Part shown: piece after piece, positions 7,637-16,762 of the stretch
How positions within the stretch are numbered: the first letter of the stretch is position 1
How the letters are laid out: each line of letters begins with the position of its first letter
The notes under the pieces: generated by a model
The model's database searches: none
Told to the model about the DNA's origin: nothing
Seen by the model: only the letters and a program-made list of their open reading frames with translations
Translations under genes and position numbers: made by a program
From: a virus
Reading direction: 5' to 3' (one strand)
IMG/VR virus record: IMGVR_UViG_3300041583_000345
Coordinates: 57,931-121,930 of that record
DNA length: 64,000 nucleotides

Positions 7637-8962
7637 CTATAAAACTAAATTCTTACTAAATTTAAACTTTACCGGGTAATTGCCACCCGATTCCATTATT
7701 CTTTTAATATCTTCTAATGTTTCCTTACCGTCCGCTTTATGAAAGTCAAATAAAAATGCGTCGTAGGTATACAAGACTATCTTGGTTTTCTTATCTTTTA
7801 GGTACCTTAATACATCTTTTAATGTAAGTATATTTCTTGCGGTTTCCAACGATTGCATCATATAGTTCATTAATTTGGCTGGATGCATTTCTTTTAGCTC
7901 TTTGGTAAAAGGTTTGTTTGATATCGGGTTGTACACCACCCCGTCATTTTGGTAGGATTTCCACATATCATCTATGTACTGCTGTACTTTCCGAAATATA
8001 GGTAAGTCTTTATGTTCTTCCGGTATTTTACCGTAAATTGCTTGGAAGTTGATTTGTTTTGCCTGTATATACTGCTCTTCTGATATATCTTCAGTCCCAA
8101 AGTAGGTTTTTGCTAATTCTCTGTGGGCAGAATCTCCTTTTAATAGGTAATGAATCTGATCACACAATAAACGAAGGTGATACCCATCAAAATCGAGTTC
8201 AACAAAATAATCCCCTTGCGGGAAGAAACAGTTCCTGTGCTCTGCACTCTTAGGAATAGCAGCGAAATTAACAGAGTTAAAAGCATTAGTAGGTCTAGAT
8301 GTGACATTATACAAATTGTATTGGGTTAAAACTATGTTATTTTCCACGTTATATTTAGGGTCTCGTGGTGTAAACAGTTGATTAAATGCATCGTAGTGTA
8401 TTCCTATTCCGGGCTGTTCTAATAAATAGAATACATTTACTGCGGTTTTGTTATAAAAGTCAAAGCCTAGTGGGATATTTAACTCAATTACGTGTTTAAC
8501 TTGATTATATATTTTTTCACATGATTCATATAATTTAGATATAGGGATCAACTGATTAATGTTTGAAAAACCTCTAAATTTATTATAAAAAAAGTTTAAC
8601 GTCTCGTTTTCTTTTGAATACTCTAACCTATCAAACTTTACCATGGAGTAAACTAACGATAAATCTATAGCTTCCTGTAGATTAAAGTGGTAGAGTAGGG
8701 TTTTCTTATCTAATGTATACAGTTTACTTGAAGACGAAAGCAGTTCATAGAGACGGTCTTTTGCAATGTTTATACCTTCATCATGATTAATAGGTACTAT
8801 AAAGCCGTGCTGACTTAAAAGAGGTCTTATGTAGACCGCTACAGTCGTAGTAAGTTTTGGATGGTATAGATCATTGGTGGAGATTACATCTACGTAAACT
8901 CCTTCTTTGGCCAACATCTCTAAGTTAAGTAACTTATCTTCTTCTTCTACTATATAAAACAT
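7637..8962 (-). CDS. Divergent family A DNA polymerase
   Basis: The 441 residues carry the family A palm and fingers signatures in order. A pre-motif segment TSRPTNAF...AAIPKSAEHR corresponds to the Pol I TGR...NIP...R region. Motif A is VELDFDGYHLRLL (D257). Motif B is AKQINFQAIYG (K302, F306 and Y310 at Pol I spacing). Motif C is LYTYDAFLFDF (D401). Deviations: the steric-gate Glu of motif A is His262, and the Asp-Glu pair of motif C is Asp-Ala. The N-terminal 200 residues look like a decayed 3'-5' exonuclease domain (KLYTLDKKTLLYHF resembles an exo segment, but no D-x-E is seen). T4 itself uses a family B polymerase, so this is notable. It may be the main replicase or an auxiliary enzyme. 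Confidence 0.8.
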   Translation of the reverse strand: MFYIVEEEDKLLNLEMLAKEGVYVDVISTNDLYHPKLTTTVAVYIRPLLSQHGFIVPINHDEGINIAKDRLYELLSSSSKLYTLDKKTLLYHFNLQEAIDLSLVYSMVKFDRLEYSKENETLNFFYNKFRGFSNINQLIPISKLYESCEKIYNQVKHVIELNIPLGFDFYNKTAVNVFYLLEQPGIGIHYDAFNQLFTPRDPKYNVENNIVLTQYNLYNVTSRPTNAFNSVNFAAIPKSAEHRNCFFPQGDYFVELDFDGYHLRLLCDQIHYLLKGDSAHRELAKTYFGTEDISEEQYIQAKQINFQAIYGKIPEEHKDLPIFRKVQQYIDDMWKSYQNDGVVYNPISNKPFTKELKEMHPAKLMNYMMQSLETARNILTLKDVLRYLKDKKTKIVLYTYDAFLFDFHKADGKETLEDIKRIMESGGNYPVKFKFSKNLVL

Positions 8963-9000
8963 TTTTAATATAACCTTTTATACAATATAAGATAAATTTT

Positions 9001-9510
9001 CTATTCTACAAACTTCCCATAGTCTTTTATGTACTCTTTTAATCCTTTTATAAGATTATCTTGTATTTCTATGGTTTGTTTATTTTTTGTTTCAGCTCCT
9101 TGGTAAATATACGGAGGTTTAACCAAGTCCTTGGCTGGTCCTTTAATAACCCAGTTTAATTCTATGCCTTTAATATGAGTTTCTTTTATAAGGTAATAGT
9201 ACTTGTCTTGTTGTACTTCTATTATCTTTAAATTTCTCCTATCTTGCAGTACATACCTTGTAAAGTATCCACGTACATAATCTCCTTGTTTTGGAGCAAT
9301 TATATCCAGTGTAAAAGTAAATTCTCTAGTGTAAGGTTCTTCACTAACAATGGTAAGTTCCTTTGTAGTATTAGAGGGTACCTTCCCTGTCAGGTACCTA
9401 TCATTATAAGTCTTTATATACCACCCCACATACGGGGTACCGTCTTTTTTAAAAAGAAAGTCTCCTCTTGAATGTTTAGGTTCACTATATTTTGATTTGG
9501 GTATATACAT
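9001..9510 (-). CDS. Hypothetical protein next to the baseplate hub gene, possibly structural
   Basis: Unrecognised 169-residue basic protein. It opens with YIPKSKYSEPKHSRGDFLF and has a short YVGWYIKTYNDRYLTGK segment, a style I associate with structural proteins of marine myoviruses. No catalytic motif, signal peptide or membrane segment is visible. It lies 21 nt downstream of the hub-peptidase gene and begins the tail block when read from the replication genes. A baseplate or tail-assembly role is an inference from position only. Confidence 0.55.
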   Translation of the reverse strand: MYIPKSKYSEPKHSRGDFLFKKDGTPYVGWYIKTYNDRYLTGKVPSNTTKELTIVSEEPYTREFTFTLDIIAPKQGDYVRGYFTRYVLQDRRNLKIIEVQQDKYYYLIKETHIKGIELNWVIKGPAKDLVKPPYIYQGAETKNKQTIEIQDNLIKGLKEYIKDYGKFVE

Positions 9511-9530
9511 ATTTAAAGTCCTATTATTGT

Positions 9531-12410
9531 TTAAAAACCTAAAGCATTTTTTTGAACAAAATTATTAGTAGTCTCTCCAACTTCATCCCAGATTATTTTA
9601 GAAGGGTCACCTATCCCATTACCTTTGGAAATTTTCATATGTAAATGGTCTAACATTCTAGTTGATTGATAAGATTCCGATACTGATCCCATTCTTCCTA
9701 TAACAGTGGATGCTTGTATTACGGTTTTTCCATTAAATCTTTGTTCACCGGCAAATTTTGTTACATACCCAAGTGTCATAATAATGCCCTTATATTCCCC
9801 GGTTCCGGTGATTTCAAAGCGTCCTATGGTTGTTGTATCTATTTTCTGTCCTTTTGAATATGGTGCGTTCCAGGTGATTGTTCCCGGGAATGGGCAGTAG
9901 ACTAAATCTCCTTTTGTTACTAGTACATCCCAGGCTTTATGTAAGTAGTCTTCCCCTGTTTTCTTATTTTTTCTTGGACTTGTCCAAACTCCTTTTCCTT
10001 CGAGATCATTTCGGGTATCTAAATCTTTTTTACCTAATGGGTTTATATATTTAAGCTTAGGCATGGGGACTGCAGCGTACCCTCCTAAGATTTTTACTGT
10101 AAAAGCTTCGTCTGAAAAGGCTGTTAGGTCTAACTCTTCCTTTGTTCCTGTCACGGTGGCGGTGGTAATCATCTGAGTTTTTATATCCGTAACCCATCTT
10201 CCGCTTTTGATGCTATTTGAAACCCCTGTCACTAGAAAAGCAATTCTATCTTTGTACTTTTTAGGAATTACTTCGTTAGGTACAAGAAAGGATTGTCCAA
10301 TTTTAATTCCAGCGATTCCTTTTATCGTGAAGCTTAATTCAAAAGGTATAATACCTGCAGGATTAGTGTTTTGTTCTTTCGTTGTATATTCTACAAAGGA
10401 GGTTGTAAAGCTAGTATGGTGAGGAATTATAGCTTTAAGGGCATTAGTATCAAATATTAAAGCATTCAAGTTATTAAATTGATCGTTTGCGCGATGTAAA
10501 TGCAAAACTAGTTGTTCACCATCTTTTACGTTTACTATAGTTGTTTTTTCAGGGATTCCCTCTGTTTTAATTGGAGAGCCTATATTCTTAGTAACAAGGT
10601 GTCTATCCTGTATGCCCTTATTCCAGTTAAGAAGTGCGCCGGTGTCTGTGCCTAAATCTGTGGATCCGTACTGTGCTGATATAGCCATCATTGTGGTAAT
10701 ATTACTACTCAACTTAGAGGTGAAAGATAAATTTTCTAACATAGAATTTAAACCTACTAGGTCTATACTTGACCCACTATTCTTAAGGGCGTCTCCTCCG
10801 GGAACTACTTTTCTATCCACTATATAATAAGTAAATTCATCTTCATCATAATGAAAATCAAACTCATTAATCCCCCCCATTGTTTTTTGTATAGTAGCTA
10901 ATAGTTCTTTAACAAATTTGAATACAGTTGATTGGGTTGGGTGGGGTGTTGTTATAGTCTCATCTAATATCGATAGTATATGATCTATTCCCACGTATAT
11001 ATTAAGTATATCGTTTGAGAATTTACTTTCAACTTTACATTTAGATGCTACTGCATAATTATATTCTGTATTCTGATCTCCTTTAGGTAATACTGCAATG
11101 GTAGGGTCTAAAGCGAAATGCTGAAAGTATGTTAAAAACTGGGTTTTTATTTTTTCTTCTTTATTTCCTGTGTAAAATTTAATAATATTTTCTCCCTCTT
11201 GGTCGGTAACCATATAAATTAAATTAACTAATTCTAAAAGGTGATGTAAGGGGATTAACTTTACCCTACTTTCACCGATTGATGTTCCTTTACTGTCAAT
11301 ACTATTCACATCAAATTCTATAAAGTCAAAAGCTTGTTTATTGTTTTCTAAATTACTTTTTATTTTATTATAGTACGTAGGTACATATTTTGTAAGGGCT
11401 GCTGCTGCATCTGTCTTTTCCGTATAACTTTTTATAGTAATTAAGTATCGATGAAGGATACTTTTCTTAATCTCCCCATCGTAGAAATCAGTAGGATCGT
11501 CGGGGAATTGTTCGGGGAATTCTACTAGCGGTTCAGACGGATTGTATTTAGGTACGGGGGAACTATCAGTATAGACAATAGAGGGGTAAGTGTTTGACGG
11601 TGATCCGGTGTTGGGGGATATAATAGTTTGAATAGATTCTATTAACTCACCGGGAGATATTATATCTACACTACAATTATATGTTCCATCTACGTTAAAA
11701 CTCCAAGAAAAGTTTTTAATAAATCCAAACATTGCATCGTAATTATAGCTTGAATTTTTCTTAAGAGTCTGTATTTTAGATTGTATAACTGATTTGGATT
11801 GACCTGTAAAGTAGTCCGAAAATGAGGAGATTAGTGTACCTATCTCGTTACTGTTACTTACGTATATAGAATGTCCCCATTCTAGTAGGATTGTATACCC
11901 TGGTCTTAGGTATATTTGCTCTAAATCATCTAACTGCTCTATAGAGTTAGCTTTAAACTCTACTTTTCCTTCTCTTAGTGTACCAAATTGATTTTTACTT
12001 GAAACAGTCATAGAAGTAATTCCTGGCATAGGTCGTGCTCCGTAGAGATTCGATTTTTTATATGCACCGGTAGAAGGATCAAAACCAGCCTGAAGTTCCT
12101 TGCCTTCGTATAACGTTCCACCTAAAAGTACATTGTTTTTAGCTAATTCTGAGCTATATTTTGGTACTTCTGTGGGTGAAATTACTTCCCCTGTTTTAAT
12201 AACTTTGGGGATTTCTATGTTAATAGATGAGGAGAGTTTTACCCATCCGGTATTACTATTTAGGTATAGTATATCATCTTTAGTCCTTGTATGTCTCTTA
12301 CTAATAATATTTTTTCTAGCAGTAAGCTGGTTAATTACTCCTCGGTCTAGCGGTCCACCTATAATAGCACTGTCTATATCAATATTTAGGGGATTAGATA
12401 TTTTGCTCAT
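9531..12410 (-). CDS. Baseplate hub protein with C-terminal M23-type peptidase domain
   Basis: Large tail protein of 959 residues. Residues 1 to about 770 resemble hub/spike-associated tail proteins: beta-rich, with a segment LEQIYLRPGYTILLEWGHS typical of gp27-like hub regions. The last 140 residues match the LytM/M23 zinc endopeptidase pattern. HKAWD at 824-828 gives the first His and Asp ligands and is followed by the conserved PFPGTI turn. HLH at 922-924 gives the remaining catalytic and ligand His residues. T4 carries a lysozyme domain in gp5 at this place. Here a peptidase that cuts peptidoglycan cross-bridges seems to do the same job during injection. The LysM-like gene is immediately upstream. 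Confidence 0.85.
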   Translation of the reverse strand: MSKISNPLNIDIDSAIIGGPLDRGVINQLTARKNIISKRHTRTKDDILYLNSNTGWVKLSSSINIEIPKVIKTGEVISPTEVPKYSSELAKNNVLLGGTLYEGKELQAGFDPSTGAYKKSNLYGARPMPGITSMTVSSKNQFGTLREGKVEFKANSIEQLDDLEQIYLRPGYTILLEWGHSIYVSNSNEIGTLISSFSDYFTGQSKSVIQSKIQTLKKNSSYNYDAMFGFIKNFSWSFNVDGTYNCSVDIISPGELIESIQTIISPNTGSPSNTYPSIVYTDSSPVPKYNPSEPLVEFPEQFPDDPTDFYDGEIKKSILHRYLITIKSYTEKTDAAAALTKYVPTYYNKIKSNLENNKQAFDFIEFDVNSIDSKGTSIGESRVKLIPLHHLLELVNLIYMVTDQEGENIIKFYTGNKEEKIKTQFLTYFQHFALDPTIAVLPKGDQNTEYNYAVASKCKVESKFSNDILNIYVGIDHILSILDETITTPHPTQSTVFKFVKELLATIQKTMGGINEFDFHYDEDEFTYYIVDRKVVPGGDALKNSGSSIDLVGLNSMLENLSFTSKLSSNITTMMAISAQYGSTDLGTDTGALLNWNKGIQDRHLVTKNIGSPIKTEGIPEKTTIVNVKDGEQLVLHLHRANDQFNNLNALIFDTNALKAIIPHHTSFTTSFVEYTTKEQNTNPAGIIPFELSFTIKGIAGIKIGQSFLVPNEVIPKKYKDRIAFLVTGVSNSIKSGRWVTDIKTQMITTATVTGTKEELDLTAFSDEAFTVKILGGYAAVPMPKLKYINPLGKKDLDTRNDLEGKGVWTSPRKNKKTGEDYLHKAWDVLVTKGDLVYCPFPGTITWNAPYSKGQKIDTTTIGRFEITGTGEYKGIIMTLGYVTKFAGEQRFNGKTVIQASTVIGRMGSVSESYQSTRMLDHLHMKISKGNGIGDPSKIIWDEVGETTNNFVQKNALGF

Positions 12411-12411
12411 T

Positions 12412-12714
12412 TTACCTTATTGTATTTTCTCTATTAAATAACTCAACTGCTTGTGATTTACTTGCAGGAATTCTTAATTGTACCCCTGGCTGTACTATTA
12501 GGGAGGCTCTTTCTGAGTTATTAGCTGATGCTATTATCCACCACAGTGAAGCATCATTGTAGAACTGTAGGGATAATGTATCATATCTATCCTCTATAGT
12601 AGTTATAATATAGATATCATCTTCGGATACAGGAATAGCTGGGTATATAGTAGTTCTTTTATACTGTCTACCTTCTTGAGTTTCTATATTATCTATATCT
12701 GTATATCTATTCAT
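12412..12714 (-). CDS. LysM-like baseplate protein (gp53-like)
   Basis: The small 100-residue protein has a LysM/tail-protein-X style core: DRYDTLSLQFYNDASLWWII, then NNSERASLIVQPGVQLRIP. Such domains occur in baseplate wedge and hub proteins (T4 gp53 and P2 gpX families). It ends 2 nt before the hub-peptidase gene and follows the tube/baseplate protein by 12 nt, so it belongs to one operon with them. The fold call is good. Equivalence to T4 gp53 is only likely. Confidence 0.7.
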   Translation of the reverse strand: MNRYTDIDNIETQEGRQYKRTTIYPAIPVSEDDIYIITTIEDRYDTLSLQFYNDASLWWIIASANNSERASLIVQPGVQLRIPASKSQAVELFNRENTIR

Positions 12715-12726
12715 TTTATAACTTTA

Positions 12727-14202
12727 TTATGTTTTAGTTGCCTCTGGAACTTCTGTTCCACCGAATTTAGATGTAGTCTTATCAAAAAATTTTGCTCCGT
12801 TGTTGAGTTTATTGTTGGAGGTAATATAATGATAAAGACCTGTCTGTGGGACAAATTCATGTATAGGTCTAAAATTAACCTGACAGTTTAATAACATAGG
12901 GAGTTCTTGTTGATGAAAATCTGCTTCATTCTCTCCTTCTTTTGCTTGCGGGGTATTCATAGCTATCTCCCATGGGTAGTTTTGGTCCCAAGAGTAGTTA
13001 ACACTTTCTATAATCCCGTACTGTTTGTCTACATAATCCCCTACTGTCAACTTAGCAATTGTTCCTCTCATATACCCCTGTTCAGTATATGTAGGAGCGG
13101 TTGCAGATGCTAAAGCTACTATTTTTTGATAAAGAGGTCGCATTTCATGTCTTGTATTTGCTGATATAGTAAACCCTACCGAAATAGTTCTATTAAAACC
13201 CTGGTAGGTAAAAAAGTCTTCTCCTCTACCGACGTAATTAAAACTGTTCCAATTTCCTGCATAATTATCAGTAAAGGAAGTTAAGTACGCTCTAAAGAAT
13301 AGTACTTTTTCTACGTCTGGGGTGATTATATTAAATCTAAATTTAATTATATCCCTTCCTAATTCTGCTGTTGTAGCGGCTTTAAAATCGTCTTTATCTA
13401 CTATACCTTTAATGTTAACTTTATCTATAGCTGCATTTTCAGAGGGGCTCCAGTATTCAGTACTGTTGGCCTTTGTGCGTTTAAAAGAATGATCACTTAC
13501 ACCTATTCTGGATTCTTTTCTTACTATATTTCCTACTCTGGGTTCTACGTCAATTCCTGCATATTTGTTTAATTTTACCCGTGCCTGTAGTTCTGATGTT
13601 CCTAATGCTGCTATTGCTGCTTGTTTAGAAAGTTTTACTGTTTCTTTTGGAGGGCTTACTTTTATACCAGTAGCCTTTTCAAGTCTATTAGCATATCCGT
13701 CTACCTCCTGATACTGTGTTTTTTCGCCTTTTAAACCAGAGTTTTCTAGTTTTGCGCCCCCTATTGTTCTTTCTAAGTATCCTTTATTTCCGGCGAATCC
13801 TTTTACAAAATGGGTACCGGTTCCGTTTAAAGGTACTTGGGCTAGGGTGGAACCTATAATTTTAACGCTATTGAAAAGATTTGCTCCAACTGTAGCAAGT
13901 ACACTTCCTACTCCTGTTCTATCAGTACCGTCGGGTTTTGGCTTTATTTCTACACTTGCTTTATTTAATAGGGTTTCATTTGCTATCCACTTAAGGCCTG
14001 GTTTTTGAGTAAGTAAAGTACCTATTCTCTTTAAATCATCAATACGTCTTGATACTTCGTTAGAGGAAGGTCCGTTTTCTCTTAGGCCAGTAGGAATCTT
14101 TTTAGTAACTATTGGAACATTGCCTATAGATGCTATTTCCCCAAACTTAAGTTTATTAAGTTGGGTTTGAGTTCCGTTAGCAAATGATTCTATTAAGGCC
14201 AT
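12727..14202 (-). CDS. Baseplate/tail-tube-associated protein (gp48/gp54-like position)
   Basis: The 491-residue structural protein has a C-terminal half rich in tail-tube-like beta segments: FRFNIITP, FFRAYLTSFTDNYAG, GRGEDFFTYQGFNRTISVGF and YGIIESVNYSWDQNYPW. These resemble proteins that cap the baseplate and start the tube. Residues about 191-217 contain a stretch nearly identical to the tape measure protein (SKQA...TSELQA.VKL.KY.GI), encoded by a matching 81-bp DNA segment. It sits between the LysM-like gene and a 59-residue gene. The exact T4 equivalent is not certain. Confidence 0.7.
   Translation of the reverse strand: MALIESFANGTQTQLNKLKFGEIASIGNVPIVTKKIPTGLRENGPSSNEVSRRIDDLKRIGTLLTQKPGLKWIANETLLNKASVEIKPKPDGTDRTGVGSVLATVGANLFNSVKIIGSTLAQVPLNGTGTHFVKGFAGNKGYLERTIGGAKLENSGLKGEKTQYQEVDGYANRLEKATGIKVSPPKETVKLSKQAAIAALGTSELQARVKLNKYAGIDVEPRVGNIVRKESRIGVSDHSFKRTKANSTEYWSPSENAAIDKVNIKGIVDKDDFKAATTAELGRDIIKFRFNIITPDVEKVLFFRAYLTSFTDNYAGNWNSFNYVGRGEDFFTYQGFNRTISVGFTISANTRHEMRPLYQKIVALASATAPTYTEQGYMRGTIAKLTVGDYVDKQYGIIESVNYSWDQNYPWEIAMNTPQAKEGENEADFHQQELPMLLNCQVNFRPIHEFVPQTGLYHYITSNNKLNNGAKFFDKTTSKFGGTEVPEATKT
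13552..13632 (-). repeat. Segment shared with the tape measure gene (copy 1)
   Basis: These 81 bp match 15638-15721 with a 3-nt indel and roughly ten substitutions, including an uninterrupted run TGCCTGTAGTTCTGATGTT on the plus strand. Both copies are read in the same coding phase and give similar peptides. Confidence 0.8.
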
Positions 14203-14205
14203 GTA

Positions 14206-14385
14206 TTACCTAGGTAAGTTGTTTACGTATTTTTGTGGTGTTTTTCCGTCTAAATCCAAATCAGATTGATCGGGAAATGAATCGGGGTTGTGTATTGGAG
14301 AAGATTTTAATGCTCCTGCTCTCAGGGGTGGTGCTTGACCTTTTAGCCCTAAGTTTGAATTTGGTAATGAATCTAGTAATCCCAT
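14206..14385 (-). CDS. Small 59-residue tail-operon protein
   Basis: ATG at 14385 and TAA at 14206-14208 give 59 residues, beginning MGLLDSLPNSNLGLKGQ and ending GKTPQKYVNNLPR. It fills the gap between the tape measure and tube/baseplate genes, and its stop lies just 4 nt before the next ATG. A TATTTATA box (14401-14408) lies 15 nt upstream. The product is Pro/Asn-rich and probably unfolded or a binding peptide. Similar short Pro/Asn-rich peptides occur at this place in other T4-like phages as I recall them, but I cannot name the family. Confidence 0.7.
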   Translation of the reverse strand: MGLLDSLPNSNLGLKGQAPPLRAGALKSSPIHNPDSFPDQSDLDLDGKTPQKYVNNLPR

Positions 14386-14400
14386 ATTAGTTTATTTTAT

Positions 14401-14408
14401 TATAAATA
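14401..14408 (-). promoter_or_regulatory. Candidate late-promoter box
   Basis: The coding strand reads CTATTTATAATAA, 15 nt upstream of the 59-residue gene and within the end of the tape measure gene. It is one of the best matches to the recurrent box. Confidence 0.5.
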
Positions 14409-14410
14409 GT

Positions 14411-16726
14411 TTAACTTAACTTATAGGATGATAGCACAAGGGCTTCTCCTACTTTATTTCCGTCCATATAAACATTTCCTCCTTTTTCTACTGCTGCAAT
14501 AAGTTTCTCTAGTTTTGCAAGTATAGCGCTTTCTCCTTTTTGGTTACTACTGCTACCGTTAAGATTTGTTCCTGCTATTATACTATCCTGTTTGTTTAAC
14601 TGTATAGATCCTTTTTGCCCGGATACTACTAGTCCTCCTTGGGGGTCTATAATACCGTCGTCTATCCTATCGTCACTTACTGTAGTGGGGGTGCCTGATT
14701 CTTCCTCTTCCGAGCTAGAACCCATATTTTTTGATGTCATCACCCCAGCTGCAAGACCTGCACCGACGACTGCTAAACCCCCTGCTATTGCGAAAGCGGC
14801 GGTACCTCCGGTTAAGGCTAGCGCGGTCACTACTGAACTAGCAGCTACTAGTGCCATGGTTACTGCAAGAGATGTTAAAATTCCAACTAGAAGAGGTAGG
14901 TTATCTATAAGGGAAGCAAATATATCTTTTGCTTTATCTAGTGCCCCATTAAACCTATCCTGCAGCTTAGCTCTCTCTAATGCTGCTTTAGCGTCTTTTT
15001 CGGATGCTGCTTGGTTTAGTATTCTATTTGCTCCTTCAATGTCGCCTGCTTTTGTTAATAGGTCAACTCTGTCTAGTAACTGTTTTTTTGTGTTTTCTCC
15101 TAAACTATTTAAGTTTTGTTGCTGTAATAAAACAGTAGCTAATTCATCAGCGGTCATGTTTACTGCTTTAGCTAAAGAATCTTGTGCAAGAATATTCATA
15201 TCTTGGAAATCTTTTAAAGATCCAAAATTCTTAGCTAATTCTACGGCTGCTTCTGCTGATTTTCCTTGAAGAGCTAAGTATCTTGCTTTTTCAAGGTTTA
15301 ATTCTTTACCTGTTAGTAATTCCGCTTCTAATTCGTTGGATATACTTGATTCAAAGTCCAACAAACCTTTGGAGGCTGCTGCTGCTTGTTCTAAGGTCAA
15401 ACCTAATCGTCTAGCTTGTACTACCGCTGCTCCTATTAATACAGGGTTATTTTTATAGTTAGCAGCTAATCTTCCGGATGTATTTGCTACTTCTTCGAGT
15501 ATTTCCCTATTATCTAATGATACACCGTTTTGAAACTTTAAAGCTTGTGTCTGCTTAATAACACCCTTTAGGGTGTCATCCATTGAAATTTTTGATACTC
15601 TGGCTAATGTTCCAAGTTTTGCTCCGGCTTCTGCAGCAATTCCTACATATTTGGTTAATTTTACCTGTGCCTGTAGTTCTGATGTTTTAAATCCTGCTGT
15701 TACTCCTGCTTGTTTAGAAAGTGCTGTTTGTGCGTCTACAAGGCTTTGTGTGGTCTCTAGTATTCTCCCGCTACCTCTAGCTGCGTCCGAGAGTTCTTCT
15801 CTAAATGCTGCAGCCTCTTTATAGGATTTACCTTGAGATTTGGAAATTTCTGTTATCTGTGTATCTACTTTAAATGCTAAATTTAATATACCTTTAAAAG
15901 CGGTGGCTAAAAGTGCAAGCTGTCCCATTGGACTTGCAAACATTCGTGTTATACCCCCAACGATGGAGTTCATCCCTGCTGCGTTTGCTTCAGCTAAATT
16001 CTTTGTCTTTTTATATGCGGCTGCTGCAGCTTCTTCGGCTTCTTTAAATGCGGGGGCTAGTTTTCTAAGACCTGGTATTGCTCCTATTATATCTGCCATT
16101 GCGGCAAATTTAGCTGTAGCTTTATTTATATCTTTCTGAAGTGCTAGACGTTCTCCAGCTTTGTTTATTATTGCTTCTTCTATCGCTAACTTTTGAGTCG
16201 AGTATTTTAAAAGCTCGTATTCCTCCTCCGTTATAGCCTTACTTACTTTTAATTCGTCTAGTTTAGTTTTATAAGCTTCCCCCTCCAAGCCAGATAGCTG
16301 ATATTGATTTTTAAGTAAGTCTGTACTTGTCTCAAGTATACCTTTTTGAATTTCAAGAGAGGCTAGGTGTTTTATTAGTTGTTTCTCTGAAAGATTTACT
16401 AACCCATTTTCATCGTTTACTAGTTCCTGCGATATATTTCTAAATTCTTTTCTACTTTTAAGGGCGTTATTGGTAAAGGATTCTGTTTTGGAAAGTTCCG
16501 CTAAATTTGCTCGTAGAATACTAGTAAGGTCTGCAAAGGTTTCATTTGAAAAAGCAGCAATATTAGATAATTCTGTAACTTTTAAAGCCATAAGTCCTAA
16601 TTGGACCTGTGCTGCTGTTACATTATTTTTTACGGCTTCAAAAGCAGCAACCATTGCTTCTACTTCTTTGGTAGATGCACCTAATTTATTAAGTTGCCCT
16701 ACTATTTTTGCTAATTCCTTATCCAC
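14411..16726 (-). CDS. Tail tape measure protein
   Basis: This 771-residue, Ala/Leu-rich, largely helical protein sets tail length and is expelled during injection. Long predicted coiled coils run through residues 1-600. A strongly hydrophobic stretch of about 55 residues (roughly 605-665, including LVGILTSLAVTMALVAASS) is typical of tape measure proteins that later contact the membrane. The tail after it is Gly/Ser-rich. It follows gp26 and the small frame-shifted ORF, as tape measure genes follow tail-assembly chaperones in many phages. Residues about 336-363 share a near-identical segment with the 491-residue baseplate protein. Confidence 0.85.
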   Translation of the reverse strand: MDKELAKIVGQLNKLGASTKEVEAMVAAFEAVKNNVTAAQVQLGLMALKVTELSNIAAFSNETFADLTSILRANLAELSKTESFTNNALKSRKEFRNISQELVNDENGLVNLSEKQLIKHLASLEIQKGILETSTDLLKNQYQLSGLEGEAYKTKLDELKVSKAITEEEYELLKYSTQKLAIEEAIINKAGERLALQKDINKATAKFAAMADIIGAIPGLRKLAPAFKEAEEAAAAAYKKTKNLAEANAAGMNSIVGGITRMFASPMGQLALLATAFKGILNLAFKVDTQITEISKSQGKSYKEAAAFREELSDAARGSGRILETTQSLVDAQTALSKQAGVTAGFKTSELQAQVKLTKYVGIAAEAGAKLGTLARVSKISMDDTLKGVIKQTQALKFQNGVSLDNREILEEVANTSGRLAANYKNNPVLIGAAVVQARRLGLTLEQAAAASKGLLDFESSISNELEAELLTGKELNLEKARYLALQGKSAEAAVELAKNFGSLKDFQDMNILAQDSLAKAVNMTADELATVLLQQQNLNSLGENTKKQLLDRVDLLTKAGDIEGANRILNQAASEKDAKAALERAKLQDRFNGALDKAKDIFASLIDNLPLLVGILTSLAVTMALVAASSVVTALALTGGTAAFAIAGGLAVVGAGLAAGVMTSKNMGSSSEEEESGTPTTVSDDRIDDGIIDPQGGLVVSGQKGSIQLNKQDSIIAGTNLNGSSSNQKGESAILAKLEKLIAAVEKGGNVYMDGNKVGEALVLSSYKLS
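15638..15721 (-). repeat. Segment shared with the baseplate/tube protein gene (copy 2)
   Basis: The 84-bp partner of 13552-13632. Here the peptide lies in a continuous helical Ala/Lys-rich context, which makes this the more likely original copy. Confidence 0.75.
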
Positions 16727-16741
16727 TTAAAAGTTATTTAT

Positions 16742-16749
16742 TATAAATA
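16742..16749 (-). promoter_or_regulatory. Candidate late-promoter box
   Basis: The coding strand reads CTATTTATAATAA, 15 nt upstream of the tape measure start codon. Confidence 0.5.
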
Positions 16750-16762
16750 GTAAAGGCCTCTA

